From positions 1 to 64,000 of the forward strand of contig JBGVKG010000064.1 in assembly GCA_045123575.1 (NCBI GenBank): a stretch of 64,000 nucleotides of DNA, written 5' to 3'. The notes below the pieces were generated by a model, which saw only the letters and a list, made by a program, of their open reading frames with translations, did no database searches and was not told the DNA's origin. This document shows positions 33,363 to 41,920 of the stretch, one piece after another. The position numbers and the translations under genes were made by a program. Source of the DNA: SVEL01 sp045123575 (GTDB taxonomy: Bacteria > Bacillota > Clostridia > Lachnospirales > Lachnospiraceae). The stretch's first letter is position 1. Each line of letters opens with the position of its first letter.

Positions 33363-34685
33363 TTAGATTTCCTTCATCACATACTTATAGAAATCTACCG
33401 CTGGCTCAAGAGTTTCTATATTAACACTCTCATCTATACCATGAATACTTTCGTACTGCTCATCATCTATATAAAATGGTACAAATCTATAATGATGCTC
33501 TGTCAAATGACTGAAAAATCTACAATCACTGGCACCTGTCATAAAGTAAGGAACAGTTGCAACATCTGGGAAATACTTGGTAACTGCCGACTCTAGCACC
33601 TTGAAACTATCACTATTATAGTCCGACATGGCCGTTTCCTTGCCTCTATATGTAACCTCTGTTTCTATATCGTATTTCTTCGCAAGCTCTGTTATATTGC
33701 GAATGCTTTTCTTTATACCCTGATGATGTGAACAGCGCATATCTGCCTTAATCCAAGCTCTTTCAGGCAAAACATTACTACTATTTGAACCTTTTGCCAT
33801 AGTAAATGCAACTGTTGTCTTCATCATAGCTCCGGCTGTGCTAGATATAGTTGGAATTATCTTTTTTAATATACCCTTAAACAATGCTGGATGACCGCAC
33901 ACAAACTTAATAATACCCTTCATATATGGAGAAAAACGCTTTAACATCTCCATCATAACAGGAGCCATATCCACCTTAAATATAGTTGATTTCTCCACAG
34001 CAGCCATAAACTTTCCAAGACGTACCAACGGAGTATCCAATCCTGGTGTAGATGCGTGTCCACCCTTTGATTTAGCTACAAATTTAAGGTCAATACAAGC
34101 CTTTTCTCCTACTCCTATCATAGCAAAATGGCCATCTGCACCGCCTATTGGGTCATATAATATCATACCGCCCTCATCTAGTATCATATAAAAATGCAGC
34201 CCTCTTTCCTCTATAACCTGAGCAATAGTCGCTGCTCCTCTTCCGTCTGTCTCTTCTGTACAGCTAGACACAAAATAGATATCTCTCTTTGGCACAAATC
34301 CACTAGAAATCAACTCTTCAGCACCTTGAAGCATACCAAACAGTCCACCTTTATCATCAAGAGCACCTCTACCCCATACCTTTCCATCGGCTATATTACC
34401 TGCGAAAGGCGCGTGTTTCCAATTACCTTCAGCAGCAACTACGTCCTGATGATTCATAAACATCACTGGCTCAAGGCTCTTATCTGTGCCCTTCCATATC
34501 ATAAGTAGGCTTCCATCATATTCTTCTATCTCTACTGTTCTAAAAAATGTCGGGAATAGCTCCTTCAACACATAATGAAATTCTCTGAACTTGTATGTTT
34601 CACTGACTGATGCATCAGATATAGTTTCTACCTGTATCATTCTTGACAATGTCTTTGCATATGTTAATCCACGTTGTTCTTTCAT
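33363..34685 (-). CDS. M20-family metallopeptidase (carboxypeptidase-like)
   Basis: The 440-residue cytoplasmic di-zinc hydrolase shows the M20 motifs in order: FMNHQDVVAAEGNWKHAPF (first metal His with catalytic Asp), GRGALDDKGGLFGML (bridging Asp), SSCTEETDGRGA (catalytic Glu pair), and a C-terminal metal-binding His in SIHGIDESVN. The insert between residues about 190 and 320 is the usual dimerisation domain. The motif set is closest to the CPS1/carboxypeptidase S-like subgroup, which cleaves dipeptides or N-acyl amino acids. It is second in an operon of MATE, M20 and YfcC genes. Confidence 0.9.
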   Translation of the reverse strand: MKEQRGLTYAKTLSRMIQVETISDASVSETYKFREFHYVLKELFPTFFRTVEIEEYDGSLLMIWKGTDKSLEPVMFMNHQDVVAAEGNWKHAPFAGNIADGKVWGRGALDDKGGLFGMLQGAEELISSGFVPKRDIYFVSSCTEETDGRGAATIAQVIEERGLHFYMILDEGGMILYDPIGGADGHFAMIGVGEKACIDLKFVAKSKGGHASTPGLDTPLVRLGKFMAAVEKSTIFKVDMAPVMMEMLKRFSPYMKGIIKFVCGHPALFKGILKKIIPTISSTAGAMMKTTVAFTMAKGSNSSNVLPERAWIKADMRCSHHQGIKKSIRNITELAKKYDIETEVTYRGKETAMSDYNSDSFKVLESAVTKYFPDVATVPYFMTGASDCRFFSHLTEHHYRFVPFYIDDEQYESIHGIDESVNIETLEPAVDFYKYVMKEI

Positions 34686-34702
34686 AATTATTCTCCTATA
34701 TC

Positions 34703-36106
34703 TTATTCCATCACCTTAAGTTTCTTCTTCCAGCTTCCAAACTTATAGAATATTGTTGTCAATGTTGCACCTATTAGCCATGCACATAACAACGATACCG
34801 GTATACATTCCTCTATACCATTAGGCTTAACCGCTGACTTTGTAAAATATGCAATGCCGTATGCTAATGGCACTCTGATAACTATGGTCTGAATAAGTGA
34901 AATCCACATCGGTGTCATAGTATCGCCAACACCTCTCATCACACCTGAGAAGCTCTGCGTAACAGCAACAGCAATATATCCCACCGCCAGAATACTCATA
35001 ATATGATAGCTCATATCTATAATCTCTGTAGTCTTGGTAAAAAGCCCCATAAGTTGCTTTCCAAAGACAAGAATAACCACTGTTATACATGTAGAACAAC
35101 CCACTGCCATGAGAGTTCCCTGCTTTGCACCCTTATGTATTCTATCTATCTTTCTAGCACCTATATTTTGACCTGCATAAGTAGTCATAGCTGTACCAAA
35201 TGAAAAATTTGGCATCATTGCAAAGCCATCAACTCGCATAACTATTCCATTTGCTGTAATAAAAGTCTCACCAAAGCTATTAGTAAGTGCCTGTACCACT
35301 AACATAGCAGAAGACATAATCGCCTGTGTAGCACCTGATGGTAATCCTAGAGAAATTATTCTCTTAATATGGAACTTTGACATCTTAAGTTGCTTAACTC
35401 CCAAATCAAAGACTGATTTCATCTTCATAAGCTTAAAAAAACACAATACCGAAGAAATAGCCTGTGCTATAACGGTTGCCAATGCAACTCCTGGTACTCC
35501 CATATTTAACTCTGCTACAAAATATATATCTAATACAATATTTATAACTGTAGCTATCAAAAGATATATAAGTGGTGAAAACGAATCACCCATACCTCTT
35601 AATATACCGCATAAAATATTGTAGTAAGCCATGCCTACGATACCATACAATGTAATCACAAGATACCCTGTACAATCCTCAAGAATACCGATAGGTGTAT
35701 TAAATAATCTTAATATACCTTCTACAAAAGGTGGAATAGCTACCATAAAAAATATAGATACGATAGCAGTCAATGTAATACATGAACCGATTGTATCAGA
35801 TAAATCCTCTCTTGATTTTGCCCCAAAATACTGAGCAACCATTATACCTACGCCAGCAGATATTCCTATGAATAAGGCAAGCAATAAATTCACCAAAGGA
35901 AACGCTGCAATAATAGCCGCCAACGCATCATCTCCATTATAGTGTCCAACCACTATACTATCAACCGTACTGTATAACTGCTGTGCAATATTTCCTATAA
36001 TCATAGGAATCGCAAATGCACCAATACTCTTCCATGGTGTCCCAACAGTCATATCTGATGGTTCAAATAGTTTCTTTATACTAAACTTTTTCTTTACTGC
36101 TTCCAT
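34703..36106 (-). CDS. MATE-family multidrug/sodium antiporter
   Basis: The 467-residue protein has about twelve membrane segments in two related halves, with the family patterns AIPMIIGNIAQQLYSTVDSIVVG at the N-terminus, GVPGVALATVIAQAISSVLC mid-way and GMGDSFSPLIYLLIATVINIV between. MATE proteins export cationic compounds using a Na+ or H+ gradient; the substrate is not predictable. It is first in the operon, with two 25-base tandem near-repeats in its upstream region. Confidence 0.92.
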   Translation of the reverse strand: MEAVKKKFSIKKLFEPSDMTVGTPWKSIGAFAIPMIIGNIAQQLYSTVDSIVVGHYNGDDALAAIIAAFPLVNLLLALFIGISAGVGIMVAQYFGAKSREDLSDTIGSCITLTAIVSIFFMVAIPPFVEGILRLFNTPIGILEDCTGYLVITLYGIVGMAYYNILCGILRGMGDSFSPLIYLLIATVINIVLDIYFVAELNMGVPGVALATVIAQAISSVLCFFKLMKMKSVFDLGVKQLKMSKFHIKRIISLGLPSGATQAIMSSAMLVVQALTNSFGETFITANGIVMRVDGFAMMPNFSFGTAMTTYAGQNIGARKIDRIHKGAKQGTLMAVGCSTCITVVILVFGKQLMGLFTKTTEIIDMSYHIMSILAVGYIAVAVTQSFSGVMRGVGDTMTPMWISLIQTIVIRVPLAYGIAYFTKSAVKPNGIEECIPVSLLCAWLIGATLTTIFYKFGSWKKKLKVME

Positions 36107-36134
36107 ACATATATCCTCATAGTTAATTAATCGA

Positions 36135-36192
36135 CATTACCTCGCAACGTCGATTTAGTATAATCAGCATTGCTTCGCAATATCGATTAAGT
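36135..36192. repeat. Two tandem 25-base near-repeats upstream of the MATE gene
   Basis: Copies at 36135-36159 and 36168-36192 agree at 20 of 25 positions and share CATT, TCGCAA and TCGATT blocks, 33 bases apart start to start (about three helix turns). They lie 29-86 bases before the MATE start codon, a place typical of a regulator's paired binding sites. Confidence 0.55.
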
Positions 36193-36226
36193 TTATCATT
36201 ATATGGCAAAATATGCAATAAAACAT

Positions 36227-36255
36227 TTGCCCTTAACGATTTTATATGATATAAT
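36227..36255 (+). promoter_or_regulatory. Sigma-A promoter of the DegV gene
   Basis: TTGCCC (36227-36232) and TATAAT (36250-36255), spacing 17, 56 bases before the start codon. Confidence 0.7.
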
Positions 36256-36311
36256 AAAAATTGATTTGATTTTCAAACTATTATTTAATCACAAAAGGAA
36301 AGGTAATTATT

Positions 36312-37193
36312 ATGAGAAATTTTTGCATAACAACAGATTCAAACTCTGATTTACCAAAGGAGTATATTGAAAAGTACAACACAACTATCATTCCACAGTA
36401 CTATTCATTTGGAAATACAGTTTATGGTGATGAGTTAAATATGGAACCTTCTGAGTTTTATCAGAGAATGAAGGATGGTGAACTTCCACAGTCTCAGGCA
36501 AATAACCCTGCTGTTATCGAGGACAAGTTCCGTGCTATATTAGATAAGGGTATGGATATTATACATATCGCTTTCTCTTCACAACTTAGCGGTAGCTACA
36601 ATAACGTTTGTATGGTTGCCAGAGAGTTACTTGAGGAATATACAGATGCAAAGATTACTGTTATCGACTCATTAAATGTTTGTTTAGCAGAGTCTATCCT
36701 CTATCTTCACGCTGAAGATATGAAGGCTAACGGCTCTTCTTATGATGATATAGTAAATAAGCTTGAAGATATGAAGAATCATATCAATACTCTGTTCTCT
36801 GTAAATGATTTATTCCATCTGATGAGAGGTGGCCGTGTAAGCAAGGCTACTGCTGTTGTAGGTAGTGCTCTTAACTTAAAGCCATTCCTCTATATAAATA
36901 AAGATGGTGGTCTTACATCTGACGGTACAGCTCGTGGTAGAAAAAAGGCTCTCCGTAGCTTAGTTGATCGTATGGTATCTATGCTTGATGATACTGTTGA
37001 CTACTCTCTTCCTGTTGGTATCGTTCATAGCGTATGCTTAGAGGATGCAGAGTATGTTGCTGAGCTTGTAAAGGAACAGACAAAGTATACTAATATCATT
37101 ATCAATGATATTAGCCCAAGCATCGGAACACATGCTGGCCCTTTAGCACTTGGTCTTATGTTCTACGGAACAGAAAAGCAGCCTGCGAAGTAG
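36312..37193 (+). CDS. DegV-family fatty-acid-binding protein
   Basis: The 293-residue protein has the DegV fold: ITTDSNSDLPKEYIEKYN at the start, HIAFSSQLSGSYNN with the Ser-Gly-Ser loop that binds the fatty acid carboxylate, and the second-domain stretch NDLFHLMRGGRVSKATAVVGSALN. Related FakB proteins present fatty acids to the kinase FakA for phospholipid synthesis. No fakA is nearby, so the precise role is open. AGGAAAGG precedes the ATG. Confidence 0.92.
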   Translation: MRNFCITTDSNSDLPKEYIEKYNTTIIPQYYSFGNTVYGDELNMEPSEFYQRMKDGELPQSQANNPAVIEDKFRAILDKGMDIIHIAFSSQLSGSYNNVCMVARELLEEYTDAKITVIDSLNVCLAESILYLHAEDMKANGSSYDDIVNKLEDMKNHINTLFSVNDLFHLMRGGRVSKATAVVGSALNLKPFLYINKDGGLTSDGTARGRKKALRSLVDRMVSMLDDTVDYSLPVGIVHSVCLEDAEYVAELVKEQTKYTNIIINDISPSIGTHAGPLALGLMFYGTEKQPAK

Positions 37194-37247
37194 TTTAGAG
37201 GAAACGGCGCAGCCGACAGAGGCTTCAAACATTGTAGTTTACACATA

Positions 37248-37285
37248 AATATCCCCATTGGATAATCCAATGGGGATATTTTTTT
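37248..37285. terminator. Bidirectional terminator between DegV gene and opp operon
   Basis: AATATCCCCATTGGA (37248-37262) pairs with TCCAATGGGGATATT (37266-37280), followed by a T run on the plus strand. The opp operon's last stop codon lies at the edge on the minus strand, so one hairpin serves both convergent units. Confidence 0.88.
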
Positions 37286-37538
37286 AATACATCATATTAA
37301 AAATCAATGTAATCAGTAAATATAAACCTGCTATAAATCCAACAGCCACCAATGTAGGAAGCACCATCATCTTCATAGCATTAAGGAATGTTCCTATAAT
37401 CTCCTTTGGTGGCGACATAGTACCTCGCTTGGTCCAGTCCATACCACCCTTAACTGATGACATATCCGCTAGGCTTCTACCATCATCTATATAGGTTACC
37501 TTTTCCTTCTTTTCTTTTTTATCCTTCTTATCAGACAT
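37284..37538 (-). CDS. Small lysine-rich single-pass membrane protein at the end of the opp operon
   Basis: The 84-residue protein has an N-terminus rich in Lys and acidic residues (MSDKKDKKEKKEK), a polar middle (MDWTKRGTMSPPKEII) and one strong C-terminal membrane helix (VLPTLVAVGFIAGLYLLITL). It starts 2 bases after oppF, so it is surely co-transcribed. I do not recognise a family. Position suggests an accessory of the peptide importer or of the surface protease, but there is no direct evidence. Confidence 0.7.
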   Translation of the reverse strand: MSDKKDKKEKKEKVTYIDDGRSLADMSSVKGGMDWTKRGTMSPPKEIIGTFLNAMKMMVLPTLVAVGFIAGLYLLITLIFNMMY

Positions 37539-37540
37539 CT

Positions 37541-38641
37541 TTAAACCTCACCTATCCTATGACAAGCTGCAAAGTGTCCCTCACCATACTCCTTATACTC
37601 AGGTGTAACATGCTTACATATTTCCTTAGCATGTGGACAACGAGTATGGAATCTACATCCCTTAGGTGGATTTGCAGGAGATGGTATATCACCATTTAAG
37701 ATGATACGGTTCATCTTCACGTCTGGGTCTGGATATGGTATAGCCGAGAATAATGCCTTTGTGTATGGATGAAGAGGATTATCAAAGATATCCTTCTTGC
37801 TACCAAACTCCATCATAGAGCCCAGATACATAACACCAATCTTATCAGATATAAACTTAACTACTGACAAGTCATGAGAGATAAATACGTATGTAAGGTT
37901 CATATCCTGCTGAAGCTTCTTTAAGAGGTTGATAATCTGTGCCTGAATAGATACATCAAGTGCCGAAACTGGCTCATCACATACAACCAAGCTAGGATTA
38001 ACTGAAAGTGCTCTAGCTATACATATTCTCTGACGCTGACCGCCTGAGAACTCATGAGGATATCTCTCATAGTAATAATCTCTAAGACCACACTTGTCCA
38101 TAAGGTCCAATACATAATCCTTAACCTCAGCCTTTGGTACTATGTTGTGTACCTCTACTGGCTCTGAGAGGATACCACCTACTGTACTTCTAGGTGGAAG
38201 TGATGAGTATGGATCCTGGAAGATGATCTGCATCTTCTTACGGATATCTCTCATCTGCTTAGAATTATACTTTGTTATATCGTTTCCTTCAAAGATAATC
38301 TGTCCTGCTGTTGGCTGGTGGAGCTTAAGTACTGCTCTACCCATAGTTGTCTTACCACAGCCTGACTCTCCTACGATACCTAATGTCTCACCTGGCTTAA
38401 GCTTGAATGATACATCATCTACTGCTATAAGCTCCGATGTAACCTTTCCTGTTATAGTCTTCTTAAGAGGGAAACACTTACGGAGATGACGAACCTCAAG
38501 GATTGCTTCAGGGTCAAATGGAGCCTTAGAATCCTTCTCTATTTGTTCTTTTCTTTTTGCTAAAAACTCAGCCTCAAGCGCTGCGTCATCATACTCTACA
38601 GCTACTTCTGCTTCGTTTGTCAATATCTTCTCATCAGCCAT
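37541..38641 (-). CDS. oppF: Oligopeptide ABC transporter ATPase OppF
   Basis: The 366-residue ATPase has Walker A GESGCGKTT, signature SGGQRQR, Walker B LVVCDEPVSALD and the oligopeptide-specific C-terminal Cys cluster (GCRFHTRCPHAKEIC, then C in FAACHR), which binds an iron-sulfur cluster or metal in related transporters. An N-terminal extension of about 45 charged residues precedes the ABC domain. It overlaps oppD by 8 bases. Confidence 0.95.
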   Translation of the reverse strand: MADEKILTNEAEVAVEYDDAALEAEFLAKRKEQIEKDSKAPFDPEAILEVRHLRKCFPLKKTITGKVTSELIAVDDVSFKLKPGETLGIVGESGCGKTTMGRAVLKLHQPTAGQIIFEGNDITKYNSKQMRDIRKKMQIIFQDPYSSLPPRSTVGGILSEPVEVHNIVPKAEVKDYVLDLMDKCGLRDYYYERYPHEFSGGQRQRICIARALSVNPSLVVCDEPVSALDVSIQAQIINLLKKLQQDMNLTYVFISHDLSVVKFISDKIGVMYLGSMMEFGSKKDIFDNPLHPYTKALFSAIPYPDPDVKMNRIILNGDIPSPANPPKGCRFHTRCPHAKEICKHVTPEYKEYGEGHFAACHRIGEV

Positions 38642-39809
38642 TGTTCTGCTCCTCTTCGTACAAGTGACAAGCTACGAAGTGTGTTGGGCTTACCTGCACC
38701 ATCTCAGGGTAATCACCTGAGCACTTCTTGATACACTTTGCACATCTTTCCTTGAAATAACAGTGATTCGGCATATTTACTGGATTTGGTACATTACCTG
38801 GTATGTTAAACAGAGTCTCTGAGTCTGAGTCAAGTGTTGGCTTAGACTTCTGCAATCCTATTGTATATGGATGCATTGGATTGTGGAATATCTCTGAAAC
38901 AGTACCCTTCTCTATAACACGACCAGCATACATAACTACAACATAGTCTGCCATCTCAGCGATGATACCAAGGTCGTGTGTGATAAGCATAATCGAACCA
39001 TCTATCTTTGTCTTTAAGTCACGGAGTAAGTCAAGTATCTGTGCCTGAATAGTTACATCAAGGGCTGTAGTTGGCTCATCCGCGATGATAAGTCTAGGAT
39101 CACTAGCTAATGCCATAGCTATCATAACTCTCTGACGCATACCACCAGATAACTCATGTGGGAACGCACCATATACTCTCTCTGGCATAGCAATACCTAC
39201 AAGATTGAGCATCTCTATAGACTTATCCTTAGCCATCTGCTTTGTAGCATCAGGATGATTGATAAATGTTACCTCATCAAGCTGCTGACCTATTGTAAAT
39301 ACAGGATTAAGCGATGTCATAGGCTCCTGGAATATCATAGCTATCTGATTACCACGGATTCTATGAATCTCTCTCATAGGCATCTTTGCTATATCATAAA
39401 CCTTCTCAGTCTTGTCATCTTCAACAGCCTTAAAACGAATCTCACCATCATATATCTGACCCTGTGGTCCCTGTATAAGTCTCATAACCGACATACTTGT
39501 AACAGACTTACCACAACCTGACTCACCTACGATACCAACAGTAGCATTCTTTGGTACATCGAAAGATACACCATGAACTGACTTAACAACACCCTGCTCT
39601 GTGAAGAAATATGTGTGCAGGTTGTCGATTTCAAGGATATTGTTGCTATCCTTCATCTCTGTCAGAAATTCGCTCTCTTCTGCTTTACGATATTTATATG
39701 CCTCCAGACGCTTCATTACCTTAGCGTTTTCTTTTGCTATGGCACGAATCTCTTTGCCTGAAAGATAATTTCTCTTTTCAGATTTTTTAGAATTCTTTAA
39801 TGCACACAT
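38634..39809 (-). CDS. oppD: Oligopeptide ABC transporter ATPase OppD
   Basis: The 391-residue ATPase has Walker A GESGCGKSV, signature LSGGMRQR, Walker B LIIADEPTTALD and the C-terminal HCYFKERCAKCIKKC metal- or cluster-binding region typical of OppD/DppD. About 55 basic residues precede the ABC domain, longer than usual. It pairs with OppF to power the OppB-OppC channel. Confidence 0.95.
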   Translation of the reverse strand: MCALKNSKKSEKRNYLSGKEIRAIAKENAKVMKRLEAYKYRKAEESEFLTEMKDSNNILEIDNLHTYFFTEQGVVKSVHGVSFDVPKNATVGIVGESGCGKSVTSMSVMRLIQGPQGQIYDGEIRFKAVEDDKTEKVYDIAKMPMREIHRIRGNQIAMIFQEPMTSLNPVFTIGQQLDEVTFINHPDATKQMAKDKSIEMLNLVGIAMPERVYGAFPHELSGGMRQRVMIAMALASDPRLIIADEPTTALDVTIQAQILDLLRDLKTKIDGSIMLITHDLGIIAEMADYVVVMYAGRVIEKGTVSEIFHNPMHPYTIGLQKSKPTLDSDSETLFNIPGNVPNPVNMPNHCYFKERCAKCIKKCSGDYPEMVQVSPTHFVACHLYEEEQNNG

Positions 39810-39812
39810 GTC

Positions 39813-40898
39813 TTATCTCCTTCCCTTAGGGTCGAGGGCATCACGCAAACCATCACCTACAAAGTTGAATCCAAGTACGGCGATAACGATACATACACCG
39901 GCTGGAACCCATACGTTTAAGTGGTTCTGCAAGATATCCTGATTTGTGGAAATAATATTTATCATTGTTCCCCAAGCAGCATAAGGTGCCTTAACACCTA
40001 AGTTTAAGTATGAAAGAGTTGACTCATATATAATCATACTACCAAGGCTTAAGCTCATTGAAACAATAAGCTGTGGCATAACGTTTGGAACGAGATGCTT
40101 AAATATCTTTCTTGATGTTGAATATCCCATAGCCTCAGCTGCAACCATATACTCCTGCTCACGAAGAGAGAGAATCTGTCCTCTAACAAGACGAGCTGTA
40201 CCTGGCCATGATATAAATGTCAGATAAATCATCATAAGATATATTCTAAACTGTGCGTCTATATCAGATGCATCCAAAATAGTACTTATAATAAGTAAGA
40301 TTGGAATACCTGGTAAACATATAAGCACATCACAAAGTCTCATGATAATGTTATCTATGGCACCACCAAAGTATCCGGCAATACCACCAAGTATAACACC
40401 GAAGAATGTTATAAGGAATACAGCAAGGAAGCTAACTATAAGTGATATTCTTCCACCGTACATAAGTCTAACAAATATATCGTATCCTTCATTGTCTGTT
40501 CCTAAGATATGCTCAGATGAAGGTGCTGCAAGGAAGTTATCCTTAAGATACTTCTCTGTTGTCTGTCTAACAGTGTATTCCTTGCCATTTACTGTATATG
40601 TAATTTCTGCGCTGGCATACTCTGTCTTACCACTCTCATCAAGCTCTATCTCGCCCCACTCCTTATATACAAGTGGACCTGCGAAACAGAAAACAAATAA
40701 TCCTATAACCATTACTAAGCCTACAATACTAAGCTTAGATTTAAAAAATCTACGTAAAACCATTCGTGTTGGCGACATAAGTTTTACATTTTTATCAAGA
40801 GGCACTTCTGAATCTTCTACATTTACATCTACTTCTTCTACGTTTTCTGTAGCTTCCATAGATTCCACAGTTGCCTGCTCGTTTCTATTTTCTTCCAT
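39813..40898 (-). CDS. oppC: Oligopeptide ABC transporter permease OppC
   Basis: The 361-residue permease has an acidic N-terminal tail of about 30 residues, then a first membrane helix, a 75-residue external segment, and five further helices. The coupling loop is EYMVAAEAMGYSTSRKIFKHLVPN. The C-terminal GDGLRDALDPKGRR is typical of OppC/DppC. The gap to oppB is 14 bases. Confidence 0.95.
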   Translation of the reverse strand: MEENRNEQATVESMEATENVEEVDVNVEDSEVPLDKNVKLMSPTRMVLRRFFKSKLSIVGLVMVIGLFVFCFAGPLVYKEWGEIELDESGKTEYASAEITYTVNGKEYTVRQTTEKYLKDNFLAAPSSEHILGTDNEGYDIFVRLMYGGRISLIVSFLAVFLITFFGVILGGIAGYFGGAIDNIIMRLCDVLICLPGIPILLIISTILDASDIDAQFRIYLMMIYLTFISWPGTARLVRGQILSLREQEYMVAAEAMGYSTSRKIFKHLVPNVMPQLIVSMSLSLGSMIIYESTLSYLNLGVKAPYAAWGTMINIISTNQDILQNHLNVWVPAGVCIVIAVLGFNFVGDGLRDALDPKGRR

Positions 40899-40912
40899 GA
40901 AGACTGCCTCCT

Positions 40913-41905
40913 TTACTCTAACTTAACTCTTGGGTCTACCACTGCGTACATAAGGTCTGCTAAAAGAACACCTACAACGCTAAGGAGCGCCAAGAACATA
41001 TTGTATCCCATGATAAATGGGATATCTCCTCTATTCATCGCATCTAAGGCTATGTTACCGATACCTGGTAAGTCAAATACCTGCTCTGTAATAATAGCAC
41101 CTGAGAACAATGAAGGAAGTAAGCCCGCAAGTGTTGTAACAAGCGGAATAAGTGTATTACGGAAAGCATGTTTATTGATAACAACTTTCTCTGTAAGACC
41201 CTTCGCACGTGCTGTACGAATATAATCAGAATTCATAACCTCTAACATATTTGTTCTAGTCATTCTCATTCTTGCACCGATACTTAATATAACGATTGTA
41301 AGAATTGGAATAAATACGTGTCTAGCATAATCTATTAAAAGCTCTACTCCTGAATATGAAACTGATGCATCTATAAGACCTGATGCTGGGAACAATCCAA
41401 GTTTCAATGCCAAGAAGTCCTTAAGCATATTTCCAAAGAAGAATGATGGTAATGAAATACCTATCATAACAAGGATTGTTACAAGATAATCTCTAAAGCT
41501 GTACTGATGAGTAGCTGCTGTAATACCAAGTGGTATAGCAATAAGGAACTCAAATATAGTAGCTATAAGAGCTATTGCAAAGGAAATACCCATATGCTCA
41601 ACGATTACCTGTGCTACTGGTATACCATAAACGAAGCTTGTACCTAAATCAAACTTTGCAAGTGAACCTAACCAATTAAAGTATCCATTAAGAATACCCA
41701 TAAAGGTATCATCACCAAGTCCGTACATTTCGTACATTGCGTCTACAGTTTCCTGGCTAACAGTGGCGCCACCCTGATTGATGGCGTTGATTTTATCCTG
41801 GATAAAATCAACTGGCATCAATCGGATGAGGAAATATATAATCATTGATACACCAAGGAGAATTCCTATGGCCATTACTAATCTTTTAATAATATATTTT
41901 AACAT
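40913..41905 (-). CDS. oppB: Oligopeptide ABC transporter permease OppB
   Basis: The 330-residue permease begins MLKYIIKRLVMAIGILLGVS, the usual OppB/DppB start, and has six helices with the coupling loop DYIRTARAKGLTEKVVINKHAFRN and the C-terminal DLMYAVVDPRVKLE. It forms the channel with OppC and receives peptides from the long OppA just upstream. Confidence 0.96.
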   Translation of the reverse strand: MLKYIIKRLVMAIGILLGVSMIIYFLIRLMPVDFIQDKINAINQGGATVSQETVDAMYEMYGLGDDTFMGILNGYFNWLGSLAKFDLGTSFVYGIPVAQVIVEHMGISFAIALIATIFEFLIAIPLGITAATHQYSFRDYLVTILVMIGISLPSFFFGNMLKDFLALKLGLFPASGLIDASVSYSGVELLIDYARHVFIPILTIVILSIGARMRMTRTNMLEVMNSDYIRTARAKGLTEKVVINKHAFRNTLIPLVTTLAGLLPSLFSGAIITEQVFDLPGIGNIALDAMNRGDIPFIMGYNMFLALLSVVGVLLADLMYAVVDPRVKLE

Positions 41906-41920
41906 AAGCCACTCCGTATA

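Noticed and set aside
32185..33366. Plus-strand open frame of 393 codons opposite the YfcC-type transporter gene
   Set aside because: It is the antisense shadow of a membrane protein gene. It has no family pattern, and its length follows from the base bias of the real gene.
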